DNA of 64,000 nucleotides from Hyphococcus sp. Its GTDB lineage: Bacteria; Pseudomonadota; Alphaproteobacteria; Caulobacterales; Parvularculaceae. Under the pieces are notes generated by a model. It did no database searches. It was not told the origin of the DNA and worked only from the letters and a program-made list of their open reading frames with translations. Both the position numbers and the translations under genes were made by a program. Positions within the stretch are counted from its first letter, which is position 1, and every line of letters begins with the position of its first letter. The stretch is from contig JANQJK010000006.1 in assembly GCA_028281665.1 (NCBI GenBank), positions 62,001-126,000 on the forward strand, read 5' to 3'. Shown one piece after another: positions 53,080 through 63,063 of this stretch.

Positions 53080-54590
53080 CCCCCGCTGTTGAGCGCCGGC
53101 AGAATGAACGGCGCCCAGATGGTCGAATAGACGAGCACAAGACCGATGCCGAAGGGGCAAACCCATCGGATCAGGAACCGCCAGCGTTTGAACCACGCTT
53201 CCGATTTGAACCCGATCGCTTCGCGCGCCGTCGACGTGGTGACGATCCAGCCGGCGAAGATCGCCGCAACGAAGCCGGAGAGCGGCAGGATGATGTCTGT
53301 CGTCGCGGACAGAAAATCGAGAAGCACCATGCCTTCGAAGATCGGAATATTGCCGGCCGGCTGCCAGGTATTCCAGAAATTCGATTGATCCTCGCCATTG
53401 GGGCCGACTGCCGGCACCTGGCTCAGCGCGTTAAGAACGCCGATAGCAAAGATCACGATGCCGATGACGCCGGCGGATTTCCACCGGTTGTCGCCCTTCG
53501 ACTGTTCGTCGACCCATTTTGTCGATGTTTCGAGAAGGGCGATGGACGAGGTGATCGCCGCGAAGAAGGCGAGCAGGAAGAACAGGACGCCAAAAACGCC
53601 GCCGCCGGGCATGCCGTGAAAGGCGAGCGGCAGGGTCTGGAACATCAGCGTCGGTCCCGCGCCGGCTGCAAGCCCCATGGCGAAAACGATCGGGAAAATC
53701 GCAAGACCGGCGATAATGCCGACGCCGGTGTCGGCGATGGCGATGAGGCGCGACGACCGCGGCAGATCCTGATCGGACCGCATATAGGCGCCATATGTCG
53801 CCATCAGCGCCGAGCCGAGCCCGATGGAGAAGAAGGCTTGCCCGAGTGCGGCGGAGATCACCGACCCGCCATCGGTGAAACCGCGCATGAAGTCTTCCGG
53901 ACGCACGCCAAGGAGAAAATCGACGCCGCGGGGCGCATCGCCTTCGATCAGGGCGAACGCCAGGAGGATCAAGAGCAGGATAAAGAACGCCGGCATCAGG
54001 ATCGTCACCGCCGTTTCGATCCCGCCCTGAACGCCCCGGGCGACAATCGCGACGGTCAACACCATAAACAGCGCGTGATAGATGATCATGCGGGTCGGGT
54101 CGCTCAAAAGTTCGACGAGTTTCGCGCGAACCTGCTCATCGGTCTGACCGGCGAAGGCGCCCGCCGTCAGGCCGCCCAAGCCGTCGCGCGCCGCAGCAGC
54201 GATAAGATCGCCGCCGATCATCACCACATAGGCGAGCACCCATCCGGCGATGACCGAATAGAAGGTAAGGATGATGAAGGCGCCGATCATGCCGAGCCAG
54301 GACTGAATCGCCCAGAACGGCGAGCGCCCCTCGGCTTTTGCAATCTTGACCACGCTGCCGACCGCCGACATGCCGCCGCGCCGCCCGATAAACAATTCGG
54401 CCACAAGGACCGGCAGGCCGATCAATACAACGCAGATGACGTAGAAGAGGACAAACGCCCCGCCGCCGCTCTCACCGGCCACATAGGGGAACCGCCAGAG
54501 GTTGCCGAGCCCCACCGCGGAACCGATCGCCGCCAGGATGAAAGCCGCCTTCGACGACCAGGTTACGCCCTCGCCCGCTGTACCCTGCAT
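53076..54590 (-). CDS. Sodium-dependent transporter of the NSS (SNF) family
   Basis: 504 residues, about 12 helices. The first helix reads AFILAAIGSAVGLGNLWRFPYVAGESGGGAFVLFY, the sodium- and substrate-binding signature of the neurotransmitter:sodium symporter family (LeuT-like); GQAFFSIGLGSALMATYGAYM is helix 6. Probably imports an amino acid or similar compound with Na+; the substrate is not predictable by eye. Confidence 0.95.
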   Translation of the reverse strand: MQGTAGEGVTWSSKAAFILAAIGSAVGLGNLWRFPYVAGESGGGAFVLFYVICVVLIGLPVLVAELFIGRRGGMSAVGSVVKIAKAEGRSPFWAIQSWLGMIGAFIILTFYSVIAGWVLAYVVMIGGDLIAAAARDGLGGLTAGAFAGQTDEQVRAKLVELLSDPTRMIIYHALFMVLTVAIVARGVQGGIETAVTILMPAFFILLLILLAFALIEGDAPRGVDFLLGVRPEDFMRGFTDGGSVISAALGQAFFSIGLGSALMATYGAYMRSDQDLPRSSRLIAIADTGVGIIAGLAIFPIVFAMGLAAGAGPTLMFQTLPLAFHGMPGGGVFGVLFFLLAFFAAITSSIALLETSTKWVDEQSKGDNRWKSAGVIGIVIFAIGVLNALSQVPAVGPNGEDQSNFWNTWQPAGNIPIFEGMVLLDFLSATTDIILPLSGFVAAIFAGWIVTTSTAREAIGFKSEAWFKRWRFLIRWVCPFGIGLVLVYSTIWAPFILPALNSGG

Positions 54591-54758
54591 TTGCTATCCC
54601 CTTGTTATCTGCGAAAAATTTCGCTGTTTGTGCCACGCCGGACCATTTTAGACAAATTTTTACGATTGTTAGCAAATATTGCTCAACGGAGCCGTGATCA
54701 AAGCCGCCGGCGCAGCGAAATTCGCTGGCGGAAGTAGATTGCGGAGGGGAGCGAGAGA

Positions 54759-55130
54759 GTGAACGAGCCTGTGAACGCCGATGGCGATCATATCGAGACC
54801 GATCAGCTCAACGGGCTGATCGCGGCCGCCGGCGTCGATGGCGCGCGCGAAATCCTCAATGCGTTCTGGCAATCGACCGAGGAGTTGCTCGACGTCCTGT
54901 CGAAACAGGTGAATGCCGGCGACCTCGAACTCGCATCGAAAACCGCCCACGCGATCAAGGGCATGGCGGCGAATGTGGGCGCGGCCCGACTTTCATCCAC
55001 GGCCTCCGATCTCGAAGTTGCGTGCAAAAACCATAGCCGCGATGCAGCACCGAAACTGATGGGAAACGCCCACTCCGACTTCGAAGCCGCGCGGGGCGAG
55101 TTGCTTGAGCATTTACGTAAGGCGTCATAA
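54759..55130 (+). CDS. Histidine phosphotransfer (Hpt) domain protein
   Basis: 123 residues from a GTG with GGAGGGGAG eight bases upstream. The Hpt helix reads LASKTAHAIKGMAANVGAARLSSTASDLE, with the phospho-accepting histidine in TAHAIKG (about H64). Single-domain Hpt proteins relay phosphate between a hybrid kinase and a response regulator; in alphaproteobacteria ChpT-like or GGDEF pathways are possible partners, but none is encoded nearby. Convergent with rodA. Confidence 0.88.
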   Translation: MNEPVNADGDHIETDQLNGLIAAAGVDGAREILNAFWQSTEELLDVLSKQVNAGDLELASKTAHAIKGMAANVGAARLSSTASDLEVACKNHSRDAAPKLMGNAHSDFEAARGELLEHLRKAS

Positions 55131-55163
55131 GGCGAGCGCTGGGCGGAAATCGCCGGTCGCGCT

Positions 55164-56312
55164 CTAGAGAAAATCGCCGCGTTTCAAGACATCCTGATCG
55201 CGATAGACATATGCGCTCATCACCAGGCCAAAGCCGGCCATGATCGTCATCATCACTGTGCCGCCATACGAAACCAGCGGAAGCGGCACGCCGACAACCG
55301 GGGCGAGGCCCATTACCATCCCTGTGTTGATCAATACATAGAGCGCAAAGGTCGCAACGACGCCGACAACGGTGAGCCGCGCGAAATGCGACTTCGCCCG
55401 CGTCGCGATCGACAGGCCCGTCAGAATAACGGCGAGATAAAGCATCAGGAGACCGACGGACCCGACGAAGCCGAATTCCTCGCCGAAGATGGTGAAGATG
55501 AAGTCCGTGTGCATCTCGGGCAGAAACTGAAGCTGGCTCTGGGTGCCCTGCATAAACCCTTTGCCATCGAGGCCGCCGGACCCGAGCGCAATCTTCGACT
55601 GAAGCAAATGATATCCCTGCCCCGACGGATCGAGATCGGGATTGAGAAAGGTCGTAATGCGCCGGATCTGATACTCCTTCAGAATGTCGAACCGGTAGGC
55701 GGCGTAGCCCGCGCCGACGGCGCCGAGCACGCCCAGGAAACCGATCCGCCAACTCAGTCCCGCGACGAAAACGATAATCACGCCCGTGGCGCCAAGCAGC
55801 AGCGCGGTGCCGAGATCGGGCTGAATGAACACGAGGGCGACGGGGGCGCCGATCATCAGCGCCGGCGGAATGAGATAGAGAAGGTGGGAGACCTGCTCGG
55901 CGCGAAGCCCGTGATAATAGCGCGCAAGCCCCATGACGAGGCCGATCTTCATGGCCTCGGACGGCTGAAACTGTAAGCCCCCAAGCTCGATCCAGCGGCG
56001 CGCGCCCATATTGACCTCGCCGATGAAGGGCACCGCGAGAAGCGCGGCCAGCGCTGCAAAATAGATCGGATAAGCAAGCGCCATCCAATAGCGGATCGCG
56101 ATGAGCCCCATGCCGAGCAGCAGGCATGCTGCGAACCCGTAACGGATTGCGTGTTTCAGCGCCCATGGACGCCAGTGACCTTCGGCGACGGAGTAGAGCG
56201 TAATCACCCCGGCGAGGGCAATCAGTGTAAGGAGGATCAGCAGCGGCCAATGGGTTTTTGCAAGACGCGCGCGGATCCCGCGATGCGGCCCCGGCAGGAT
56301 CAGCGACGCCAC
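55164..56312 (-). CDS. rodA: Rod-shape peptidoglycan glycosyltransferase RodA
   Basis: 382 residues from a GTG at 56312, five bases from the mrdA stop, with GGGAGG in front. The track start is far inside mrdA. About ten membrane helices; family marks are WIELGGLQFQPSEAMKIGLVMGLARYY, FIQPDLGTALLLGATG, TFLNPDLDPSGQGYHLLQSKIALGSGG, and PEMHTDFIFTIFGEEFGFVG. SEDS polymerase working with PBP2. Last gene of the mreB-rodA cluster. Confidence 0.95.
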   Translation of the reverse strand: MASLILPGPHRGIRARLAKTHWPLLILLTLIALAGVITLYSVAEGHWRPWALKHAIRYGFAACLLLGMGLIAIRYWMALAYPIYFAALAALLAVPFIGEVNMGARRWIELGGLQFQPSEAMKIGLVMGLARYYHGLRAEQVSHLLYLIPPALMIGAPVALVFIQPDLGTALLLGATGVIIVFVAGLSWRIGFLGVLGAVGAGYAAYRFDILKEYQIRRITTFLNPDLDPSGQGYHLLQSKIALGSGGLDGKGFMQGTQSQLQFLPEMHTDFIFTIFGEEFGFVGSVGLLMLYLAVILTGLSIATRAKSHFARLTVVGVVATFALYVLINTGMVMGLAPVVGVPLPLVSYGGTVMMTIMAGFGLVMSAYVYRDQDVLKRGDFL

Positions 56313-56316
56313 GGGC

Positions 56317-58257
56317 CTAAGCCTCCCGATTTGCGGCGGCCGTTCGGACCAGCTCACGCGGGTCGACGGTCTGCCGGGAGGACGGATCGCGTTCCGCGAC
56401 CTTGCGCATGATATCGCGCGCTTTCGGACCGGCGGCCCGGGACCCGCCAATGCCGTGTTCAACGAGCACGGCGCAGGCGTAACGCGGATTTTCAAACGGC
56501 ATGTAACTGACAAACAGCGCATGGTCGCGCCGGGCCCAGGGCAGGTCTTCCTGTTTGGTCAGGCCGCGCGCGCGTTCTTCGGCGGTGATCCGAAAAACCT
56601 GGCTGGAGCCGGTCTTGCCGGCCAGTTGCCAGTCCGGGTCCTCAAGCCGCGAGCGCGCCGCCGTGCCGTATTCATTGGTCACCGCGTTCATCCCCTCGCG
56701 CACAACGTCGAGATGGGCCGGATTGACGTCAATGGCGGGCGCATTGGGCGCGGGCAGAATGAGATCGCCCACCGCACGCACCAGGCGCGGGCGCACGGCG
56801 CGCCCGGTGGCCACACGCGCCGCCATAACGCAGAGCTGCAACGGCGTGGCGGTCCAGGCGCCCTGCCCGATGATCGCCGACAGGGTCTCGCCCTGGAACC
56901 AGGTCTGGTTTTCAGGCTGGCCCGCATAATACTGGCGCTTCCACTCCCGGCTCGGAACGACGCCGGGCTTTTGACCGGTAATGCCGAGTTCAAACATCTC
57001 GCCGAGGCCGAACTTGCGGGCGGTGTCAGCCAGCAAATCGATGTCGAGGGTTTTGGCGATTTCGTAGAAGTAGACGTTGCAGGAATCCTTGATGGCGCCC
57101 TTCATGTCGCGCGTCCCGTGACCGCCCGGCTTCCAGCAATGAAAATTCCGGTTTCCGTACCACATCCGTTGACGGCAATAGGTGGTGTGGCTCGGGCGCA
57201 CGCCGGCTTCCTGCGCGGCGATTGCAGATATGATTTTCAACGTGGAGCCCGGCGCGTACTCGCCCGTCAGCGCCTTGTTCAAAAGCGGCTTATACGGACT
57301 GTTGTTCAGCTCGCGCCACAAATCGGGGTCGATGCCCACATTGAAGTCGTTGGGATTGAACGCCGGCGTCGAGGCCAGCACAAGAATGTCGCCGGTCACC
57401 ACATCCATCACGACGGCGGCCGCGCTTTGCGGCTCGTCGGGCTGGCGTTCGGCCGGCGTCGCCAGCACCTGCATCGCATGGGTCTGCAATTCCGCATCGA
57501 TGGTGAGCGTCAGGGGCTTGCCCTGCTCCGACGGAACGGCGCCTTCCTTGACCTCTTCGATGACGCGGCCATGAGCGTTGATGACAACGTTCATCTTGCC
57601 GGCCTTGCCGCGGAGCTCCTTTTCATAGGTGCGCTCAAGACCTTCGCGGCCAACCTTGAACCCCGGCTGGCGTAAGAGGTTCCGGTCCCCGTCGCTTTCC
57701 TGCGCCGCGAGATCCGCGTCCGTCACGGCGCCCACATAGCCGATCACGAAGGACGTCGCCGATCCCAGCGGGTAGTCCCGCGTATCGCCGACATCGGGGA
57801 GGACGCCCGCGAGATGGGGAAGTTCGTAGTTAATGCGCGAAAACGCTTCCCAGTCGAGATTGTCGTCGATCTCGATCGGCGTGAACGCGCCGCGGCGGCG
57901 GATTTCCCGGAAGATGCGGTTGCGCCGTTCCTCCGGCACCGGAACGATGGCGGACACATGATCGAGCGTCGCATTCACATTCTGCGACTGTTCCGGCAGC
58001 AGGAGGATTCTGAAGTTTTTCCGGTTCGACGCGAGAACATTGCCGAAACGGTCGACAATGTCGCCGCGAAGCGGCGTCAGCACGCGCCGTTTAAACTGGT
58101 TTTCCTGCGCGAGGGTCCGATACTTTTCGTGATCGGCGATCTGCAATTGATAAAGCCGGCCGGCGATTGCGAAGACGCCGACACACACGCCCCCGCCAAA
58201 CAGAAAGGAACGGCGGGATACAATTTCCTGACGTTCCGGATCATGATTGTTCATCAT
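56317..58257 (-). CDS. mrdA: Penicillin-binding protein 2 (elongasome transpeptidase)
   Basis: About 646 residues, starting at the ATG pair at 58257 with GGAGG nine bases before it. One membrane helix (SFLFGGGVCVGVFAIAGRLYQLQ), pedestal domain, and transpeptidase domain with the serine motif STLK (GEYAPGSTLKIISA), the SCN motif (KDSCNVYFY) and KTGSS. It cross-links peptidoglycan during elongation with RodA. It follows mreD with overlapping translation signals. Confidence 0.95.
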   Translation of the reverse strand: MMNNHDPERQEIVSRRSFLFGGGVCVGVFAIAGRLYQLQIADHEKYRTLAQENQFKRRVLTPLRGDIVDRFGNVLASNRKNFRILLLPEQSQNVNATLDHVSAIVPVPEERRNRIFREIRRRGAFTPIEIDDNLDWEAFSRINYELPHLAGVLPDVGDTRDYPLGSATSFVIGYVGAVTDADLAAQESDGDRNLLRQPGFKVGREGLERTYEKELRGKAGKMNVVINAHGRVIEEVKEGAVPSEQGKPLTLTIDAELQTHAMQVLATPAERQPDEPQSAAAVVMDVVTGDILVLASTPAFNPNDFNVGIDPDLWRELNNSPYKPLLNKALTGEYAPGSTLKIISAIAAQEAGVRPSHTTYCRQRMWYGNRNFHCWKPGGHGTRDMKGAIKDSCNVYFYEIAKTLDIDLLADTARKFGLGEMFELGITGQKPGVVPSREWKRQYYAGQPENQTWFQGETLSAIIGQGAWTATPLQLCVMAARVATGRAVRPRLVRAVGDLILPAPNAPAIDVNPAHLDVVREGMNAVTNEYGTAARSRLEDPDWQLAGKTGSSQVFRITAEERARGLTKQEDLPWARRDHALFVSYMPFENPRYACAVLVEHGIGGSRAAGPKARDIMRKVAERDPSSRQTVDPRELVRTAAANREA

Positions 58258-58261
58258 GAGA

Positions 58262-58774
58262 TCACGCCTCCACCAGCACGCGGCTGTGCAGTTCGCGGAA
58301 GGCGACGCCAAACACGGGGTAGATCAGGATTGTCGCCGCGACCTGCGCGGACAAGGCGGCGACAGGCAACAGAACGCCGGACATGAGACTCATCACGAGC
58401 CATAACATAAGGCTCGCAACGCTCGCCGCCAATGCAAATCCCATCCACACGACCTTTTGTTCGCGCCCGAGGAAATAGGCCCGCTGCGAACTCACGGCGA
58501 ATTGCGTGACAAGGTAAACGGCGGCCCAGAGGCCAAGCGGGCCGCCCATTAACAGGTCCTGTAAAAGGCCGATTGCGAAGACGCTTGGGCTTGGCAGAAA
58601 GTCCGGCGAATAGATGGACCAGAAAAAGACCACCACGAGGGGAATAATCGGCGTCGGCAGCGCCCCTTCAAAAAACCGGATCGGCAGCGCCAGAATAAGC
58701 ACGCCGACAAAGCCGAGCAGCGTCGGCGTGAGCGACCGCAGGATGGAGAATAACTGTTCCGCGCGATATCCCAT
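58262..58774 (-). CDS. mreD: Rod-shape determining protein MreD
   Basis: 170 residues, five to six membrane helices; VVVFFWSIYSPDFLPSPSVFAIGLLQDLLMGGPLGLWA is the conserved MreD stretch. Position between mreC and mrdA confirms the assignment. Inner membrane part of the elongasome. Confidence 0.92.
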   Translation of the reverse strand: MGYRAEQLFSILRSLTPTLLGFVGVLILALPIRFFEGALPTPIIPLVVVFFWSIYSPDFLPSPSVFAIGLLQDLLMGGPLGLWAAVYLVTQFAVSSQRAYFLGREQKVVWMGFALAASVASLMLWLVMSLMSGVLLPVAALSAQVAATILIYPVFGVAFRELHSRVLVEA

Positions 58775-58779
58775 GGCGG

Positions 58780-59697
58780 CTAACCCTCCGCCTGGGACTG
58801 GTCGTCCGCAGCGGCGCCGGCATCTTCCTCGGAAGTTTCCTCCGCCGCCGCGTCGGACACGGCGGGGAACGCAAAATTGATCACGCGCACCATGCGCGCG
58901 CGCGTATAATTCGCATAAAGGTCAACTTCGAGTTCACGGGCGCCGTCCTCAACGACGCCGACCGGGAGGCCACGCGGCAATACGCCCTCGGCGCCGGACG
59001 TCAGGACGCGCTGGCCGGGAAGAATTTCGATATCGTCGGATGTCTCGATGATGGAAATTGTCGGGCGGGCGCGGGTGCGGCCGACGAGAATGCCGTCCAC
59101 GTCCGCGCCTTCCACATAAACCGGAACGCGGCTCTGAACGTCGGTCAGCAACAGAACGCGCGATGCGTTCGCGCCGATATGAACAATGCGGCCCAACAGG
59201 CCGTCCGGGTCCATCACGGCCTGGCCGGGCTCGACATTCTTTCGCCGGCCGGCGTTGATGATCATCGATCGCGCAAAGGCGTCGTTCGCCTCGCCGATGA
59301 TAAAGGCGTCCACCGGGCGAACGGCGGGCGGCGCCTGATAGGACTGAAGCTGCTCGAAACCGGAAACGACGGAACGCAACTCCAGCGCTTCGTTCATCCA
59401 CTGGCGCAGTTCGGCGTTTTCCCGGCGCAACGCATCGTTCTGTTCCAGGACCGCGAAATAATCGCCGATATAGCCGATGACGCCGTTCACATAGGCAATC
59501 GGTCCGGACAGAATTTCCAGCACCGGGGATGTGGCGTCGAGAACACTTTCGCGCGCTTTCTTGAAGACGGAGGCCTGCGCCGAATAGAGGCTCGAAAGCA
59601 GCAGGAATACCGATGCGAGGATAAGGACGACAAGGATAACGCGGGAATTCGCCTTACGGCCCAGTCCTTCGCGTCTGTCCTGCCCTAAATAATCCAT
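58780..59697 (-). CDS. mreC: Rod-shape determining protein MreC
   Basis: 305 residues. One membrane helix (SRVILVVLILASVFLLLSSL), a coiled coil (LEQNDALRRENAELRQWMNEAL), and the two beta domains with IINAGRRKNVEPGQAVMDPDGLLGRIV and LPGQRVLTSGAEGVLPRGLPVGVV. An acidic C-terminal tail (about 280-305) is alanine/glutamate-rich. Periplasmic scaffold that activates PBP2. Confidence 0.95.
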   Translation of the reverse strand: MDYLGQDRREGLGRKANSRVILVVLILASVFLLLSSLYSAQASVFKKARESVLDATSPVLEILSGPIAYVNGVIGYIGDYFAVLEQNDALRRENAELRQWMNEALELRSVVSGFEQLQSYQAPPAVRPVDAFIIGEANDAFARSMIINAGRRKNVEPGQAVMDPDGLLGRIVHIGANASRVLLLTDVQSRVPVYVEGADVDGILVGRTRARPTISIIETSDDIEILPGQRVLTSGAEGVLPRGLPVGVVEDGARELEVDLYANYTRARMVRVINFAFPAVSDAAAEETSEEDAGAAADDQSQAEG

Positions 59698-59755
59698 GCC
59701 TCACTTATACCGCCGGGGGTCGCTGAACACAGGGCCCGGCGAACGCGGGGGCCCC

Positions 59756-60826
<1,071 letters not shown>

Positions 60827-60997
60827 CTATCGGCGCAATACTTATCCTTAATGCGTTCCTAAATCGTCAACATGGGCCGCAAATGCGGCCTATCTCCTGG
60901 CGTCCGGCGGCAGCGCGACCGCCTCACGCGATCGCCGCTAACGGTCAGTTAACAGGATTCTCGCCAGGCAAACCAGTTTCCGCGGCGAATATGAGCA

Positions 60998-61777
60998 TCA
61001 ATATGCGCCCTCGCGCGCCCGCATGCGCCGGTAAATGGCGCGCACCAGCAGCAAAAACCCAAGCCAGAGGGCGATCACGCCGGCGATGATCGCGAGATCG
61101 CGCGGCTCCCGGCTCATGAAGAAATCGACAACCCCGTCGACGCCCTCCGACAGGGTCTGCGCATCCGGGAAATAGGCCGCCAGCACGGCGACGACACCGA
61201 TTTTCGGGATGATCCCGAGGCCCGTGCCGATCCAGTATTTCCATAAGGGAATATGGGCCGTTCCGGCCGCGGCGTTGATGACGATAAACGGCGCTGACGG
61301 CACGACGCGGATCATGCCGCTGGCGACGATTCCGTGATTATGGAGAAAATTGATGGTGCGCTGGACCCGGTCGCCGGCGAGCCCGCGGATCCACCGCCCG
61401 CCGAGAAAATGCCCGAGGCCGAAGGTCAGCGTCGCGCTCGCCATGGTGGCAAGCCAGGCGTAGAACGCGCCCACCACCGGCCCGAAGACGATCACCGTCG
61501 CCGTAATCAGGAGGATTTGCGGAAAGCCCGTCAGCGCCAGCAGGGAATAAATCGAGACGACGCCGATAAGGGCGTAAGGCGACTCCGCGGCGGCGGCGAC
61601 GATGCGATTGACCTGCTGAATGCCTCCATCGTCGTGATCGAGGTTCATCCAGCCCTGCCCGAAGAACAGCATAAAGACGACAAATACGAGGAGAACGACA
61701 GACACCGCCAGCGACGTCGCCGCCTTTGCGTCCATGGAACTGAGGAAGCCTGTCAGCCGCCGCAGAAACTCGACCAT
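60998..61777 (-). CDS. TVP38/TMEM64 (DedA-superfamily) membrane protein
   Basis: About 259 residues, five to six helices. The SNARE-associated family core is TGFPQILLITATVIVFGPVVGAFYAWLATMASATLTFGLGHFLGGRWI, with RVVPSAPFIVINAAAGTAHIPLWKYWIGTGLGIIPK. This superfamily includes proteins with lipid scramblase or flippase activity. The ATG at 61777 is preferred to the track start at 61828. No partner genes adjacent. Confidence 0.87.
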   Translation of the reverse strand: MVEFLRRLTGFLSSMDAKAATSLAVSVVLLVFVVFMLFFGQGWMNLDHDDGGIQQVNRIVAAAAESPYALIGVVSIYSLLALTGFPQILLITATVIVFGPVVGAFYAWLATMASATLTFGLGHFLGGRWIRGLAGDRVQRTINFLHNHGIVASGMIRVVPSAPFIVINAAAGTAHIPLWKYWIGTGLGIIPKIGVVAVLAAYFPDAQTLSEGVDGVVDFFMSREPRDLAIIAGVIALWLGFLLLVRAIYRRMRAREGAY

Positions 61778-61957
61778 ACCCTGTCCCGGTCCCGACAATC
61801 TGACCTGCGGCAGACAACGTATCGTCATATGCCGCCGGCGGCGCCGATCGGTTGCGCCTTGTTACACCCAGATTGGACCGTGTTCAGGCCCCCGCCCGGT
61901 CCTGCTTCCCATGAAGAGATGGTGTCTTAGCTTCCGGTCCGGCGGAGCGCAACGGCC

Positions 61958-62914
61958 TCAGTCTTCGTCCGCAAAAAAGTATTCGACCGCGGCGGCCGGA
62001 TTCTCCACGCGCGGCCAGTCGGCCGCCTGATTGCGGAACCAGGTGAGCTGGCGCTTGGCGAAGCGCCGTGTTGCCTGTTGCAGTGCGGCAAGGCACGCGG
62101 CTTCGTCCATGTCGCCGGAGAGGAGCGCCGAGATTTCGGGCACGCCGAGGGCTTTCATCACCGGAAGGTCTTTATCGAGACCGCGCTCAAGAAGGCGCGC
62201 GACTTCCTCGATCGCACCGCTCGACATCATCGCCGCAGCGCGGGCGTCGCATTGCGCATAAAGGGCCTCGCGCGGCGGGTCGACAAGGACGCGCCGCGCC
62301 GGCGCAGCAATCATCGGCGCCCGCGGCAAGGCCTGAAACTCCGAGAGTTTCTGGCCCGTGGCCTCAAAAACCTCCCATGCCCGGATGAGCCGCTGCGCGT
62401 CCCCCGCCGGCAGCTTTGTCATGGCGTCGTCCCGGGCGATCACTTCGTCGCGAAACTTTTCCGGCCCCAGCGCATCGCGGCGGCGCTTCGCCATTGCACG
62501 AATCTCCGAAGGAATCTCCGGAATTGGCGAGAGCCCCTCTTCAAGGGCGCGGAAGTAAAGCCCGGCGCCGCCAACAACGATGGCGGCCCGCCCCCGCGCG
62601 CCTATTGCTTCGATGATCGGTGCCGCCATGCGCGCCCAGCGCCCGGCCGAGCAGCGTTCCGAACCGTCTATCACGCCATAGAGATGGTGGGCGGCGCGCG
62701 CTTCGTCAGACATGGACGGCCGGGCGGTGACAACGCGCAAATCGCGATAGACCTGCATCGCATCGGCATTCACGATTTCGCCGCTTAGGCGCTCGCAAAG
62801 CGCAAGGGCCGCCCCCGACTTGCCGCCGGCGGTCGGGCCTGCAATGAAAATGATATGAGGCTTATCTTCGATGGTTTCGCTGGCTTTATTGGCTCGCAGA
62901 ACTATAACACTCAA
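61958..62914 (-). CDS. miaA: tRNA dimethylallyltransferase
   Basis: 318 residues from a TTG (no ATG is available in frame near the start). P-loop IFIAGPTAGGKSGAALALCERL, then VNADAMQVYRDLRVVTARPS and AIVVGGAGLYFRALEEGLSP, and LTWFRNQAADWPRV near the C-terminus. It adds the isopentenyl group to A37 of tRNAs reading UNN codons. Divergent from serB, with a palindromic repeat between them, a common arrangement. Confidence 0.95.
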   Translation of the reverse strand: MSVIVLRANKASETIEDKPHIIFIAGPTAGGKSGAALALCERLSGEIVNADAMQVYRDLRVVTARPSMSDEARAAHHLYGVIDGSERCSAGRWARMAAPIIEAIGARGRAAIVVGGAGLYFRALEEGLSPIPEIPSEIRAMAKRRRDALGPEKFRDEVIARDDAMTKLPAGDAQRLIRAWEVFEATGQKLSEFQALPRAPMIAAPARRVLVDPPREALYAQCDARAAAMMSSGAIEEVARLLERGLDKDLPVMKALGVPEISALLSGDMDEAACLAALQQATRRFAKRQLTWFRNQAADWPRVENPAAAVEYFFADED

Positions 62915-62934
62915 CGATTTTTTGGGTCACAATT

Positions 62935-63025
62935 TTCTCCGCCGTCCCCGGCGAAAGCCGGGGTCCAAGCGGGCAAATTCAGTGTATGCACACCTGGATC
63001 CCGGCTTTCGCCGGGATGAGCGGTG
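62935..63025. repeat. REP-like palindromic element between miaA and serB
   Basis: CCCCGGCGAAAGCCGGGG on one side and CCCGGCTTTCGCCGGG on the other form two hairpins and also pair with each other across a GGTCCAAG...TGGATCC spacer. This type of GGCGAAAGCC palindrome is a widespread intergenic repeat in proteobacteria. Confidence 0.75.
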
Positions 63026-63063
63026 TAAAGATTAAAGCTGTTCGACACAAAACGAAAACTCAG

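Noticed and set aside
52971-54737. 588-aa plus-strand ORF
   Set aside because: Shadow of the NSS transporter gene on the other strand; rich in R, D, H and G with no fold.
54955-56250. 431-aa minus-strand ORF
   Set aside because: Alternative frame of rodA; arginine-rich composition typical of a shifted frame in high-GC DNA.
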